Assembly (NCBI GenBank): GCA_950071955.1
Contig: CATMOC010000233.1
Span: forward strand, 1-6,269
DNA: 6,269 bases
Direction: 5' to 3'
From: an uncultured Mesorhizobium sp.
GTDB taxonomy: Bacteria > Pseudomonadota > Alphaproteobacteria > Rhizobiales > Rhizobiaceae
Shown here: one piece after another, positions 1-5,526 of the stretch
Numbering within the stretch: the first letter of the stretch is position 1
Layout of the letters: each line of letters starts with the position of its first letter
Made by a program: the position numbers and the translations under genes
The notes under the pieces: model-generated
What the model was told of the DNA's origin: nothing
Databases searched by the model: none
Seen by the model: the letters and a program-made list of their open reading frames with translations, nothing else

Positions 1-75
1 CGCGAATGGGCCTTCGGCGGGGGCACGCGCCGGCTCCTGCACGCGAGCTCGGTGAACCGGCTCCTCTCCAACTGA
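1..75 (+). CDS. C-terminal end of a probable universal stress protein (UspA family), partial
   Basis: Frame 1 is open from the window edge to a TGA at 73-75 and gives 24 residues, beginning REWAFGGGTRRLL and ending NRLLSN. In many alphaproteobacterial Usp proteins the C-terminus carries a stretch like SRLRE-[FW]-x-FGG-x-TR-x-LL, which forms the last part of the nucleotide-binding G-x9-G-[ST] loop. The visible FGGGTR-x-LL fits that pattern. Usp proteins are cytoplasmic stress and energy-limitation proteins, and many bind ATP. The fragment is followed 59 nt later by an intrinsic terminator and then by stress genes, which supports both a real gene end and the family guess. Only 24 residues are visible, so the family assignment is an inference from one short motif. 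The coding call is firmer than the family call. Confidence 0.55.
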   Translation, partial: REWAFGGGTRRLLHASSVNRLLSN

Positions 76-134
76 GTTGCGTCGCATCCTCCCAAGCGAC
101 GCGGCGTCTCGGGCGATACCCTGAGGCCCTGACT

Positions 135-165
135 CGGCCGGACCAAAGTGTCCGGCCGCTTTTTT
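135..165 (+). terminator. Intrinsic (Rho-independent) terminator after the usp-like gene
   Basis: A perfect 9-bp stem (CGGCCGGAC at 135-143 with GTCCGGCCG at 150-158) closes a 6-nt loop. After one C it is followed by six T residues (160-165). This is the textbook form of a + strand intrinsic terminator. It lies 59 nt after the stop codon at 75, so it ends the upstream usp-like transcript and insulates it from the promoter that starts about 70 nt further on. Confidence 0.88.
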
Positions 166-234
166 GTTGGTCGCGCGGCTGCGAAAGGCCTCAGACACAT
201 ACGCGCCAAGACAAGCGGGCAATTCCGGCGCCAG

Positions 235-248
235 TTGATCCGCATCAA
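235..248 (+). promoter_or_regulatory. FNR/FixK/ANR-type binding site (anaerobox)
   Basis: The 14 bases TTGAT-CCGC-ATCAA form a perfect palindromic match to the TTGAT-N4-ATCAA consensus of the FNR/FixK/ANR branch of the Crp-Fnr regulators. The centre is at 241.5. With the transcription start expected near 282-283, judged from the -10-like element at 270-275, the box is centred about 41 bases upstream of the start. That is the position used in class II activation, where the regulator replaces the -35 contact. The site lies between the upstream terminator and the Hsp20 gene, so Hsp20 is its likely target. Which regulator binds (FixK, FnrN, ANR or DNR type) cannot be told from the site. Confidence 0.85.
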
Positions 249-269
249 TGTGGAACAGGCGGGTCCGGC

Positions 270-275
270 TAGATT
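270..275 (+). promoter_or_regulatory. -10-like hexamer of the FNR-dependent promoter
   Basis: TAGATT matches the sigma-70-type TANNNT core. Its spacing to the FNR-type palindrome puts the transcription start at about 282-283, giving the canonical distance of about 41.5 between box centre and start. No -35 element is needed in such promoters and none is obvious. The start is inferred from spacing only. Confidence 0.6.
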
Positions 276-401
276 GCCGTTCTCTTCGAGCCGCATCGCT
301 TCGGAAGAAGAACGGAGGGAGCGCCGCCCCTTGGGGTGGACGACCTCCATCGACGTCCGATCCGGCGCAGGCGATCGGGGAGAAGCCGTCCGCGTCCGAG
401 A

Positions 402-462
402 CGCCCGGCACCTCCGGGCGACGCAGACACTGGACGGCTTCGGCTCAACTCTTTCGCAAGGG
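402..462 (+). promoter_or_regulatory. Structured hsp20 leader with an occluded Shine-Dalgarno (possible RNA thermometer)
   Basis: From the inferred start near 283 to the ATG at 472 the leader is about 190 nt, long for a bacterial mRNA. Two local hairpins are clear. The first is a 7-bp stem (CGCCCGG 402-408 with CCGGGCG 414-420, 5-nt loop). The second is a weaker 5-bp stem (CTCTT 449-453 with AAGGG 458-462, loop TCGC) that includes one G-U pair and buries the Shine-Dalgarno AAGGGA (458-463). Further upstream, GGAGG (314-318) can pair with CCTCC (344-348) around a CCCC/GGGG hairpin (327-336). Several stem-loops with the ribosome site in the weak last one is the layout of rhizobial ROSE thermometers, which control small heat-shock genes. 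I do not see a diagnostic ROSE sequence signature, so the thermometer role is an inference. The stretch 166-234 upstream of the promoter holds nothing I can assign. Confidence 0.4.
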
Positions 463-471
463 ATCAAGACC

Positions 472-1005
472 ATGGCCGAATCCGCCACCAAACTCACCGT
501 GAAGAACGATAACAAGCAGCCTGCGAGGAAGGACGAGGCCTGGCTGCCTCTGACGAACCTCCGGCGCGAGATCGACCGGCTCTTCGACGACTTCCACCCG
601 TTCTCGCGTGGCTTCCCGTTCGGCGGAGCGAAGGACCTCGAACTCGCATGGCCCAAGGCCGCGGCATGGCAGGTCGCGCCGGCGATGGACCTGGCCGAGA
701 AGGAAGGCGAGTATGAAATCTCCGCCGAACTGCCCGGCCTTGACGACAAGAACGTCGAGGTGAAGGTTGCCAGCGGCACGCTGACCATCAAGGGCGAGAA
801 GTCGGAGGAAACGGAAGAGAAGGAGAAGGACTACTACCTCTCCGAACGCCGCTACGGCTCCTTCCAGCGCAGCTTCCGGATCCCCGAGGGCGTCGACGTC
901 GACAAGATCGAGGCGAACCTCACCAAGGGCGTCCTGACGGTGAAGCTGCCCAAGAGCGCCGAGGCCAAGAAGGACGAGAAGAAGATCGCGGTGAAGGCGG
1001 CCTGA
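472..1005 (+). CDS. Small heat-shock protein, Hsp20/alpha-crystallin family
   Basis: This encodes a 177-residue cytoplasmic ATP-independent holdase chaperone that binds unfolding proteins and keeps them refoldable. A variable N-terminal arm (1-67, with the amphipathic stretch LRREIDRLFDDF around 30-41) precedes an alpha-crystallin domain at about 68-160. That domain carries the typical ISAELPGLD (83-91), the loop and strand ERRYGSFQRSFRIP (125-138) and the hallmark A-x3-KGVLTVKLPK (148-161). The C-terminal tail holds an I-x-V anchor (IAV, 172-174) that docks subunits in sHsp oligomers. Length fits the family. The ATG at 472 is chosen because AAGGGA lies 8 nt upstream and the protein begins as sHsps do. 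Upstream in-frame codons from 148 would add 108 residues of no recognisable type. It lies downstream of an FNR-type promoter and is probably co-transcribed with the flavin-barrel gene 79 nt later. Confidence 0.95.
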   Translation: MAESATKLTVKNDNKQPARKDEAWLPLTNLRREIDRLFDDFHPFSRGFPFGGAKDLELAWPKAAAWQVAPAMDLAEKEGEYEISAELPGLDDKNVEVKVASGTLTIKGEKSEETEEKEKDYYLSERRYGSFQRSFRIPEGVDVDKIEANLTKGVLTVKLPKSAEAKKDEKKIAVKAA

Positions 1006-1029
1006 TCCGTCCGCGACCGCGCAACGCCG

Positions 1030-1054
1030 GGCGTGCCGCGAGATACGGCGCGCC
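1030..1054 (+). promoter_or_regulatory. Intercistronic hairpin between hsp20 and the flavin-barrel gene
   Basis: GGCGTGCCG (1030-1038) pairs with CGGCGCGCC (1046-1054), a 9-bp stem with one G-U pair and a 7-nt loop. Only two T residues follow, so it is not a convincing intrinsic terminator. It could protect the hsp20 mRNA 3' end or partly reduce read-through into the next gene. Confidence 0.45.
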
Positions 1055-1084
1055 TTACCCCGGAACCGTTACGGAGTCTCCCCC

Positions 1085-1603
1085 ATGAAACACGACCTGC
1101 AGCGGACCGCACTCGACATCCTGACGTCATGCCTCGACATGAGCGTGGCCACGGTGCGGCCGGACGGAGCGCCGCAGGCGACCGTCGTCTCCTTCGTGCA
1201 TGACGGCCTGCTGATCTATTTCGGCTGCGGCGCCGAGTCCCAGAAGGCGAAGAACATCGCGCGCGAGCCGCGCATCTCCGTCACCATGACGGCTCCCTAT
1301 GGCGACTGGATGAAGATCAGGGGATTGTCGATGGCGGGAATCGCCGAGGAGGTCACCGCGCTCGGGGAACTGGAACAAGTCTGGACGCTGATGACCGATC
1401 GTTTCCCGCAGATTGCCTCGGTGGAGCCGGCGGAGCCGGGTTCGGTCAAGGTCATGCGCGTCAGGCCGACGGTATTGTCGATCCTCGACTATTCGAAGGG
1501 CTTCGGGCACACCGACCTCGTTTCGATCGAGGCGGGCGACATCGCCGAGACGCTCGACAGCATGCGCCACCACTGGCTGATCCCGCTGGGCGAAGCCGCC
1601 TGA
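1085..1603 (+). CDS. Pyridoxamine 5'-phosphate oxidase family protein (FMN-binding split barrel)
   Basis: This 172-residue protein resembles the large PNPOx-like flavin-barrel superfamily. It has the N-terminal strand pair MSVATVRPDGAPQATVVSF (19-37), then GLLIYFGCGAESQKAKNI (41-58), where S52 and K54 lie where many members contact flavin phosphate. It continues with RISVTMT (63-69), MKIRGLSMAGIAEEV (76-90) and a C-terminal VMRVRPTVLSILDYSKGFGHTDLV. Members bind FMN, F420 or heme, usually as homodimers in the cytoplasm, and range from reductases to proteins of unknown role. It lacks the specific features of true PdxH as far as I can see, so vitamin B6 synthesis is not claimed. The start at 1085 has GGAG 8 nt upstream. 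It follows hsp20 by 79 nt with no strong terminator between them, so it probably shares the FNR-type promoter. A redox or low-oxygen stress role is inferred from that context. Confidence 0.88.
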   Translation: MKHDLQRTALDILTSCLDMSVATVRPDGAPQATVVSFVHDGLLIYFGCGAESQKAKNIAREPRISVTMTAPYGDWMKIRGLSMAGIAEEVTALGELEQVWTLMTDRFPQIASVEPAEPGSVKVMRVRPTVLSILDYSKGFGHTDLVSIEAGDIAETLDSMRHHWLIPLGEAA

Positions 1604-1627
1604 GCGGAACGGGCCGTACCGCGTCAG
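1600..1627. terminator. Weak hairpin at the convergent gene ends
   Basis: CTGAGCGG (1600-1607) pairs with CCGC (1619-1622) and TCAG (1624-1627), leaving one bulged G at 1623. The stem includes both stop codons of the converging genes. It lacks a T tract on either strand, so it may only weakly terminate or protect the two mRNA ends, and termination here may depend on Rho. Confidence 0.25.
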
Positions 1628-2376
1628 CCTTGCGGGGTGGGGGCGAGCTGCGAGCCGCCGCAGACGTGGATGACGTCGCCGGTGATGAAGGAGGCGCGGT
1701 CGGATGCCAAGAAGGCGATGGCTCCGGCCACGTCCTCCGGCGTGCCCAGCCGCCCGAGCGGCGTGAAGGCGCGGAAGGCCTCGGCGGTCGCTTCGAGCTT
1801 CTCGGCGCTGCCGATGTTGAACGGCGTCTTGAGATAGCTCGGCGCCACGGCGTTGACGCGGATGTTGTCCGGGCCGAGCTGGACCGCGAGCGTGCGGGTC
1901 AGCCCGATCAGGCCCGTCTTGCTCGACCCGTAGCCGATGCCGGTGCCGCTGAGGTAGACGCGCGAGGCCACGTTGACGATGCTGCCGCCGCCGGCGGCGC
2001 GCATCAGCGGCAAGGCGGCCTGGGCGAGCAGCATCGGGGCGGTGAGGTTGAGCGCGAGCACGGCGTTCCAGACGTCGAGATCGACCTCGCCGATCCTTGG
2101 CGCGCCGGAGCGCCCGGCATTGTTGACCAGGCAGTCCAGCCGGCCGAAACGCTCGCCGATCGCGCCGACCAGCGGCGCCGCGAAGGCCGGATCGGACAGG
2201 TCGGCCCGGATGGCGATCGTCTCGACGCCGTGGCCGCGGCCGATCTCATCGCAGACGGCGCTTGCTGCCTCGCCGTCCAGATCGGCGATCGCGACGGCGA
2301 AACCGTCTTCGGCCAGCATCCGCGCGGTCGCCGCGCCGACCGCGCCGGCACCTCCGGTGACCAGGGCAACCTTCAT
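1624..2376 (-). CDS. Short-chain dehydrogenase/reductase (SDR), classical type
   Basis: This 250-residue Rossmann-fold oxidoreductase interconverts an alcohol and a ketone with NAD(P). All classical SDR elements are visible: the cofactor loop TGGAGAVG (7-14), acidic D32 and D34 at the end of beta-2 (pointing to NAD rather than NADP), D59 before the adenine site (ADLSDP), NNAG (85-88) and the catalytic set N110, S138, Y149 and K153. The C-terminal ITGDVIHVCGG (231-241) is the usual last strand. The glycine loop has alanine at position 12 where the TGxxxGxG consensus has glycine, a tolerated variant. The length is typical. It is the last gene of the operon, starting 37 nt after the permease stop, with a GGAGG-containing ribosome site. 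With the FAD oxidoreductase and the transporter it probably takes part in breaking down the imported compound. The substrate is unknown. Confidence 0.93.
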   Translation of the reverse strand: MKVALVTGGAGAVGAATARMLAEDGFAVAIADLDGEAASAVCDEIGRGHGVETIAIRADLSDPAFAAPLVGAIGERFGRLDCLVNNAGRSGAPRIGEVDLDVWNAVLALNLTAPMLLAQAALPLMRAAGGGSIVNVASRVYLSGTGIGYGSSKTGLIGLTRTLAVQLGPDNIRVNAVAPSYLKTPFNIGSAEKLEATAEAFRAFTPLGRLGTPEDVAGAIAFLASDRASFITGDVIHVCGGSQLAPTPQG

Positions 2377-2413
2377 TGAGGACCCCTCCGCATGCAGACG
2401 GGACGCCGTGGCA

Positions 2414-3496
2414 TCAGCGCTGCCACGGCATCATCCGGCGTTGCAGCCATTGCAAGAGGTAGGTGAGCACGACGCCGAGCATCATGACGACGAGGAGGCC
2501 GGCATACATCTTCTCCGGGTTCAGCACTTCCCAGTAGTAGAAGGTGATGAAGCCGACGCCCTGCTTGGCGCGAAGGAACTCGACCGAGATGATGACGATC
2601 ATGGCCGTGCCGAGCGCGATCCTCAGGCCCGCGAAGATGACCGGCATGGCGCCGGGAACGATGACGTGGCGCATCATCTGCCAGCCGTTGGCGCCGTAGT
2701 TGCGGCCAGCCATGAGGTAGACCCTGTCGATGCCGCGCACGCCGGCCATCGTGTTGATGGTCATAAGAATGAAGACCGCAAGCGCCACGACGAGGATTTT
2801 CGGCCCCTCGCCGAAGGGATCGGCGAAGATCAGCATGACGATCGGGAAGATGGCGATCTTGGGCAGCACGTAGATGGCCGAGAGCGTGGTGTCGAGCATC
2901 AGCCGCACCGTCTGGTTCACGCCCATCACGACCCCCAGCAGGATGCCCGGGATGGAGCCGAGTACGAAGCCGATCATCACGCGGCTGATCGTCGCCAGAA
3001 CGTGGCTCTCCGACAGGAGGGTCCACACGCCGGCAAGACCGTCGCGCCCGAAATATTCGGGAATGAGCCAAGGCCTGCCAATCAGGCTGGTCTGGGAGAA
3101 CTTGTCGTAGCGCACAGTCATGTCCCAGAGCCCGGCAAGGATGCGCGTCGGCGGCGGGAACCAGGTGGGATTGATGAGGCCCATCTGCGCCGAGAACTGC
3201 CACAGGAGGAGCACGAGGGCGGGAAAGCCGAAGGCGAGCGCGCGCTCGTAGGCCGTCCGGCGGCGCAGCGGTACCATGCGGCCGAGGCGCTCGCAGATCA
3301 TGACCACGAGCACAAAGCTCGCGAGGATGGCGAGCCAAGCGAACGGTATCCACAACCCGACGAACGCCAGCACGGCGTTGAGCGCCACGATGGCCGCGGC
3401 GAGAATGAGAATGGCGCGGCGATCGGCTGCCTGCGAGGCGGAACGCGGGACGGGCTCCGTGGATACGGGAACCGGCTTCGCGGCGACTTCGGTCAT
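2414..3496 (-). CDS. ABC transporter permease, NitT/TauT (SsuC/TauC) type, with N-terminal extension
   Basis: This 360-residue inner-membrane subunit should form the channel as a homodimer. Hydrophobic segments lie at about 29-47, 50-67, 88-105, 168-193, 204-225, 233-252, 284-306 and 332-350. The cytoplasmic coupling loop (EAA-like) is MAGRNYGANGWQMMRHVIVP (262-281), which contacts the ATPase. The C-terminal part with GLRIALGTAMIVIISVEFL (290-308) is typical of BPD_transp_1 permeases next to SsuA/TauA proteins. Such permeases are usually about 250-280 residues. This one carries two extra N-terminal helices (29-67) and about 30-40 extra residues between the third helix and the core (about 126-160, including the segment RPWLIPEYFGRDGLAGVW). 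The ATG at 3496 overlaps the ATPase stop as ATGA, implying translational coupling. The reading frame continues open upstream inside the ATPase gene, but those residues do not look like protein. Confidence 0.92.
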   Translation of the reverse strand: MTEVAAKPVPVSTEPVPRSASQAADRRAILILAAAIVALNAVLAFVGLWIPFAWLAILASFVLVVMICERLGRMVPLRRRTAYERALAFGFPALVLLLWQFSAQMGLINPTWFPPPTRILAGLWDMTVRYDKFSQTSLIGRPWLIPEYFGRDGLAGVWTLLSESHVLATISRVMIGFVLGSIPGILLGVVMGVNQTVRLMLDTTLSAIYVLPKIAIFPIVMLIFADPFGEGPKILVVALAVFILMTINTMAGVRGIDRVYLMAGRNYGANGWQMMRHVIVPGAMPVIFAGLRIALGTAMIVIISVEFLRAKQGVGFITFYYWEVLNPEKMYAGLLVVMMLGVVLTYLLQWLQRRMMPWQR

Positions 3497-4305
3497 TGCT
3501 GCAGTTCCATGGCGCGGATGACCTCGCTCGACAGTTGGTCCCAGATGCCGGCGCGGTATTCGGCGAAACGCGGCGTGTTCATGGCGTCGATGCTGCGGGG
3601 ACGCGGAAGGTCGATCTCGAAGGTCGCCAGCCGGCGCCCCGGTTGGGCGCTCATCAGGATGACACGGTCCCCGAGCAGTACCGCCTCGTCGAGGCTGTGG
3701 GTGATGTAGACGACTGTCTTGCGGGTCTCCTCCCAGATGCGTAGCAATTCCTCCTGCAACACCACGCGCGTCTGCGCGTCGAGCGCACCGAGAGGCTCGT
3801 CCATCAGGAGGACCTCGGGATCGTTCGCGAGCGCCCGGATGATCGAAACGCGCTGCTTCATGCCGCCCGAAATCTGGTGCGGGTAATAGTCTGCGAATTT
3901 GCCGAGGCCGACGCGGTCCAGCCAGTAGCGCGCCGTCTCGTGGCGTTCCCTGTGGCCGATGCCGCGCATGCGGAGCCCGAAGGCGACATTCTCGATGACG
4001 CTCTTCCAGGGGAAGATGGCATATTCCTGGAAGACGACGCTGTTGAGCGGCTTGCCCGGGTCCGACCCGGGCCGAATCTCGATCGTTCCGGACGAGATCT
4101 CCTCCAGACCCGCCAGCATGCGCAGAAAGGTGGACTTGCCGCATCCGGACGGACCGACGATGCAGACGAACTCGCCTTCGGCGACGTCGAGGCTGAAATC
4201 GTCCAGCGCCGTGATCGACCCGGCGAGCGTCGGGTAGGTTTTGGTGACGTTGCGCGCGACGATTTTCGGCGCGCGGGGCGCGCCACTCGGAGCCATGCTG
4301 TTCAT
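3493..4305 (-). CDS. ABC transporter ATP-binding protein, NitT/TauT (SsuB/TauB) type
   Basis: This 270-residue cytoplasmic ATPase powers the importer as a dimer. The motifs appear in order: Walker A GPSGCGKST (51-59), Q-loop Q93 in VVFQEYAIFPW, signature ISGGMKQR (145-152), Walker B VLLMDEP (165-171) with catalytic E170, D-loop LGALDAQTR (172-180) and H-loop H203 in ITHSLDEAV. The FPWKSVIENVAFGL stretch and the ISGGMKQR signature are characteristic of the nitrate/sulfonate/taurine class. The ATG at 4305 is chosen because a GAGGAAA ribosome site sits just upstream. The next ATG, at codon 4, has none. The gene starts 76 nt after the binding-protein stop, behind a strong hairpin, and its stop overlaps the permease start. 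Confidence 0.96.
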   Translation of the reverse strand: MNSMAPSGAPRAPKIVARNVTKTYPTLAGSITALDDFSLDVAEGEFVCIVGPSGCGKSTFLRMLAGLEEISSGTIEIRPGSDPGKPLNSVVFQEYAIFPWKSVIENVAFGLRMRGIGHRERHETARYWLDRVGLGKFADYYPHQISGGMKQRVSIIRALANDPEVLLMDEPLGALDAQTRVVLQEELLRIWEETRKTVVYITHSLDEAVLLGDRVILMSAQPGRRLATFEIDLPRPRSIDAMNTPRFAEYRAGIWDQLSSEVIRAMELQQ

Positions 4306-4325
4306 GCGGTTTCCTCACCGGAGGG

Positions 4326-4354
4326 TCGGCGCATGGGACGGGCCCATGCGCCGG
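4326..4354 (-). promoter_or_regulatory. Strong intercistronic hairpin between binding-protein and ATPase genes
   Basis: CGGCGCATGGG (4327-4337) and CCCATGCGCCG (4343-4353) form a perfect 11-bp stem with a 5-nt loop, extendable by a weak pair at 4326/4354. No T tract follows in the direction of transcription (leftward), so it is not an ordinary intrinsic terminator. Hairpins at this place in binding-protein transport operons are known to protect the upstream mRNA from 3' exonucleases, so the binding protein is made in excess over the membrane parts. That role is inferred here. Confidence 0.65.
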
Positions 4355-4381
4355 GTCGACGGTCGGCGACGAAAGGGCCGC

Positions 4382-5422
4382 CTAATGGGCGCCGAGGGTC
4401 TCGATCGCCTTTTTCGTGAAGGTTTCGTCGATGGCCTTCGTCAAGTCCAGCGGCTTGTCGTATTCGGTGCGGCCGTTCTCGCGATGCACGCGCTCGATGT
4501 CGGCGAGGCCGTCGACGGGGATGGCCACGTTCGGATCGTAGATCACCGGGCTGCCGGTGCGGATCGCCTCCTCGGTCGAGGCCGTGTAGGCGAGATAGGC
4601 GTCGATGTTCTCCTGGGCCAGGTAGTCGTCGCCTTGCATCATGCGGGCCGCTTCTGCGAGCGCGAGCACGAAACGCTCGGCCACGTCCGGCCGCTCGTTG
4701 ATGAACTTGCCGGAGCCGACGAAGGCGATGGTCATCAGGCCGGGCGTGATGTCCTGCGCCAGCACCACGGCGTTGCCCGAGGCGATCGCCTGGTCGGAGA
4801 AGGGCGAGCTCAGCAGCGCGGCGTCAATCGACTTGCCGTCAATGGCGGCCGGCATGTCGGCATTGCCGATGTTCATCAGCTCGACGTCTCGAATGGTCAG
4901 GTCCGCCTGCTCGAGCGCCTTGGCGACGAAGTACTCTCCGCCGCTGCCGGGACCGCCGGCCGCGCCGATGCGCTTGCCCTTCAGGTCGGCGATGGTCTTG
5001 ACGGCGCCGGAATCGGCCAGATCCTTACGGACCAGAAGCTTGGTCGGTCCGTCCTTCATAGGATCGAGCGCGCCCGGCGCGATGATGCGGATGTCGAGAC
5101 CGCGATCCCAAGCCGACCACAGCGAGGAGACGATGGCGATGCCGCCAACGTCGACGCTGCCCTGGTCGAGGAAGGCGATCGCCTCGGTGCCCGACTTGAC
5201 GCGCTCGAATTCGACGTCGAGCCCGTATTTGTCGAAGATGCCGCGACCTTCGGCTACATAGGCGGTCGCAAACTTCATGATCGGCACATAGGCGACTTTC
5301 ACCGCCTGCGGCGGGTCGAGCGGCGCGACGTCCGCGGCGTTCGCGGCCCCGATCGACAGCGCGCTCCCAAACGCAATCGCGGTCGCGACGGCTCGGGCTT
5401 TCCAGTCAGTCATGTTCAGCAT
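4382..5422 (-). CDS. Periplasmic substrate-binding protein, NMT1/SsuA/TauA family
   Basis: This 346-residue binding protein of a NitT/TauT-type importer captures the ligand in the periplasm and hands it to the permease. The N-terminus is a Sec signal peptide: K8 and R10, a hydrophobic core at about 11-25, then cleavage after A27-N28-A29 before ADVAP. There is no lipobox cysteine. The NMT1-like domain (about 41-260) starts with VKVAYVPIMKFATAYVAEGRGIFDKYGLDVEF. It continues with GTEAIAFLDQGSVDVGG (78-94), TIADLKGKRIG (143-153) and IDAALLSSPFSDQAI (199-213), all matching the family's two-lobe pattern. The ATG at 5422 has AAGGGAGAG upstream and gives a proper signal peptide. An in-frame ATG at 5530 would add 36 charged residues and destroy the signal. 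Known ligands in the family include sulfonates, taurine, nitrate, thiamine precursors and aromatic acids. I cannot choose among them. The 104 nt upstream show no promoter I can support. Confidence 0.92.
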   Translation of the reverse strand: MLNMTDWKARAVATAIAFGSALSIGAANAADVAPLDPPQAVKVAYVPIMKFATAYVAEGRGIFDKYGLDVEFERVKSGTEAIAFLDQGSVDVGGIAIVSSLWSAWDRGLDIRIIAPGALDPMKDGPTKLLVRKDLADSGAVKTIADLKGKRIGAAGGPGSGGEYFVAKALEQADLTIRDVELMNIGNADMPAAIDGKSIDAALLSSPFSDQAIASGNAVVLAQDITPGLMTIAFVGSGKFINERPDVAERFVLALAEAARMMQGDDYLAQENIDAYLAYTASTEEAIRTGSPVIYDPNVAIPVDGLADIERVHRENGRTEYDKPLDLTKAIDETFTKKAIETLGAH

Positions 5423-5526
5423 TGTCTCTCTCCCTTTATGGATTTTCTTTTCGGATATCGGCCCGGGCTCTTCACGGCGCCGGTCTTTCAATCGTAAACG
5501 GGCGGCACGCAAGCATGTCGCCTTCC

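Noticed and set aside
148..471. In-frame upstream extension of hsp20 by 108 codons
   Set aside because: It starts inside the loop of the upstream terminator and runs through the promoter. The translation is unlike any Hsp20 arm, and the ATG at 472 has its own ribosome site.
2754..2767. Second FNR-like site, TTGATGGTCATAAG
   Set aside because: Only one half-site matches, and it lies inside the permease coding region far from any promoter.
1973..3709. A 578-codon open frame on the + strand opposite the permease and SDR genes
   Set aside because: It is antisense to two genes with complete family motifs, and its translation is rich in H, D, E and R without any domain. This is typical of the open shadow frames of high-GC coding DNA.
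3497..4318. Upstream extension of the permease frame through the ATPase gene, suggesting a 634-residue fusion
   Set aside because: The extra part overlaps a fully supported ATPase in another frame and reads as arginine- and histidine-rich shadow sequence. The ATGA overlap at 3493-3496 marks the true start.
4241..5497. A 418-codon open frame on the + strand opposite the binding-protein gene
   Set aside because: It is a mirror frame of a well-supported gene with signal peptide and family motifs. Its own translation shows no recognisable fold or plausible start.
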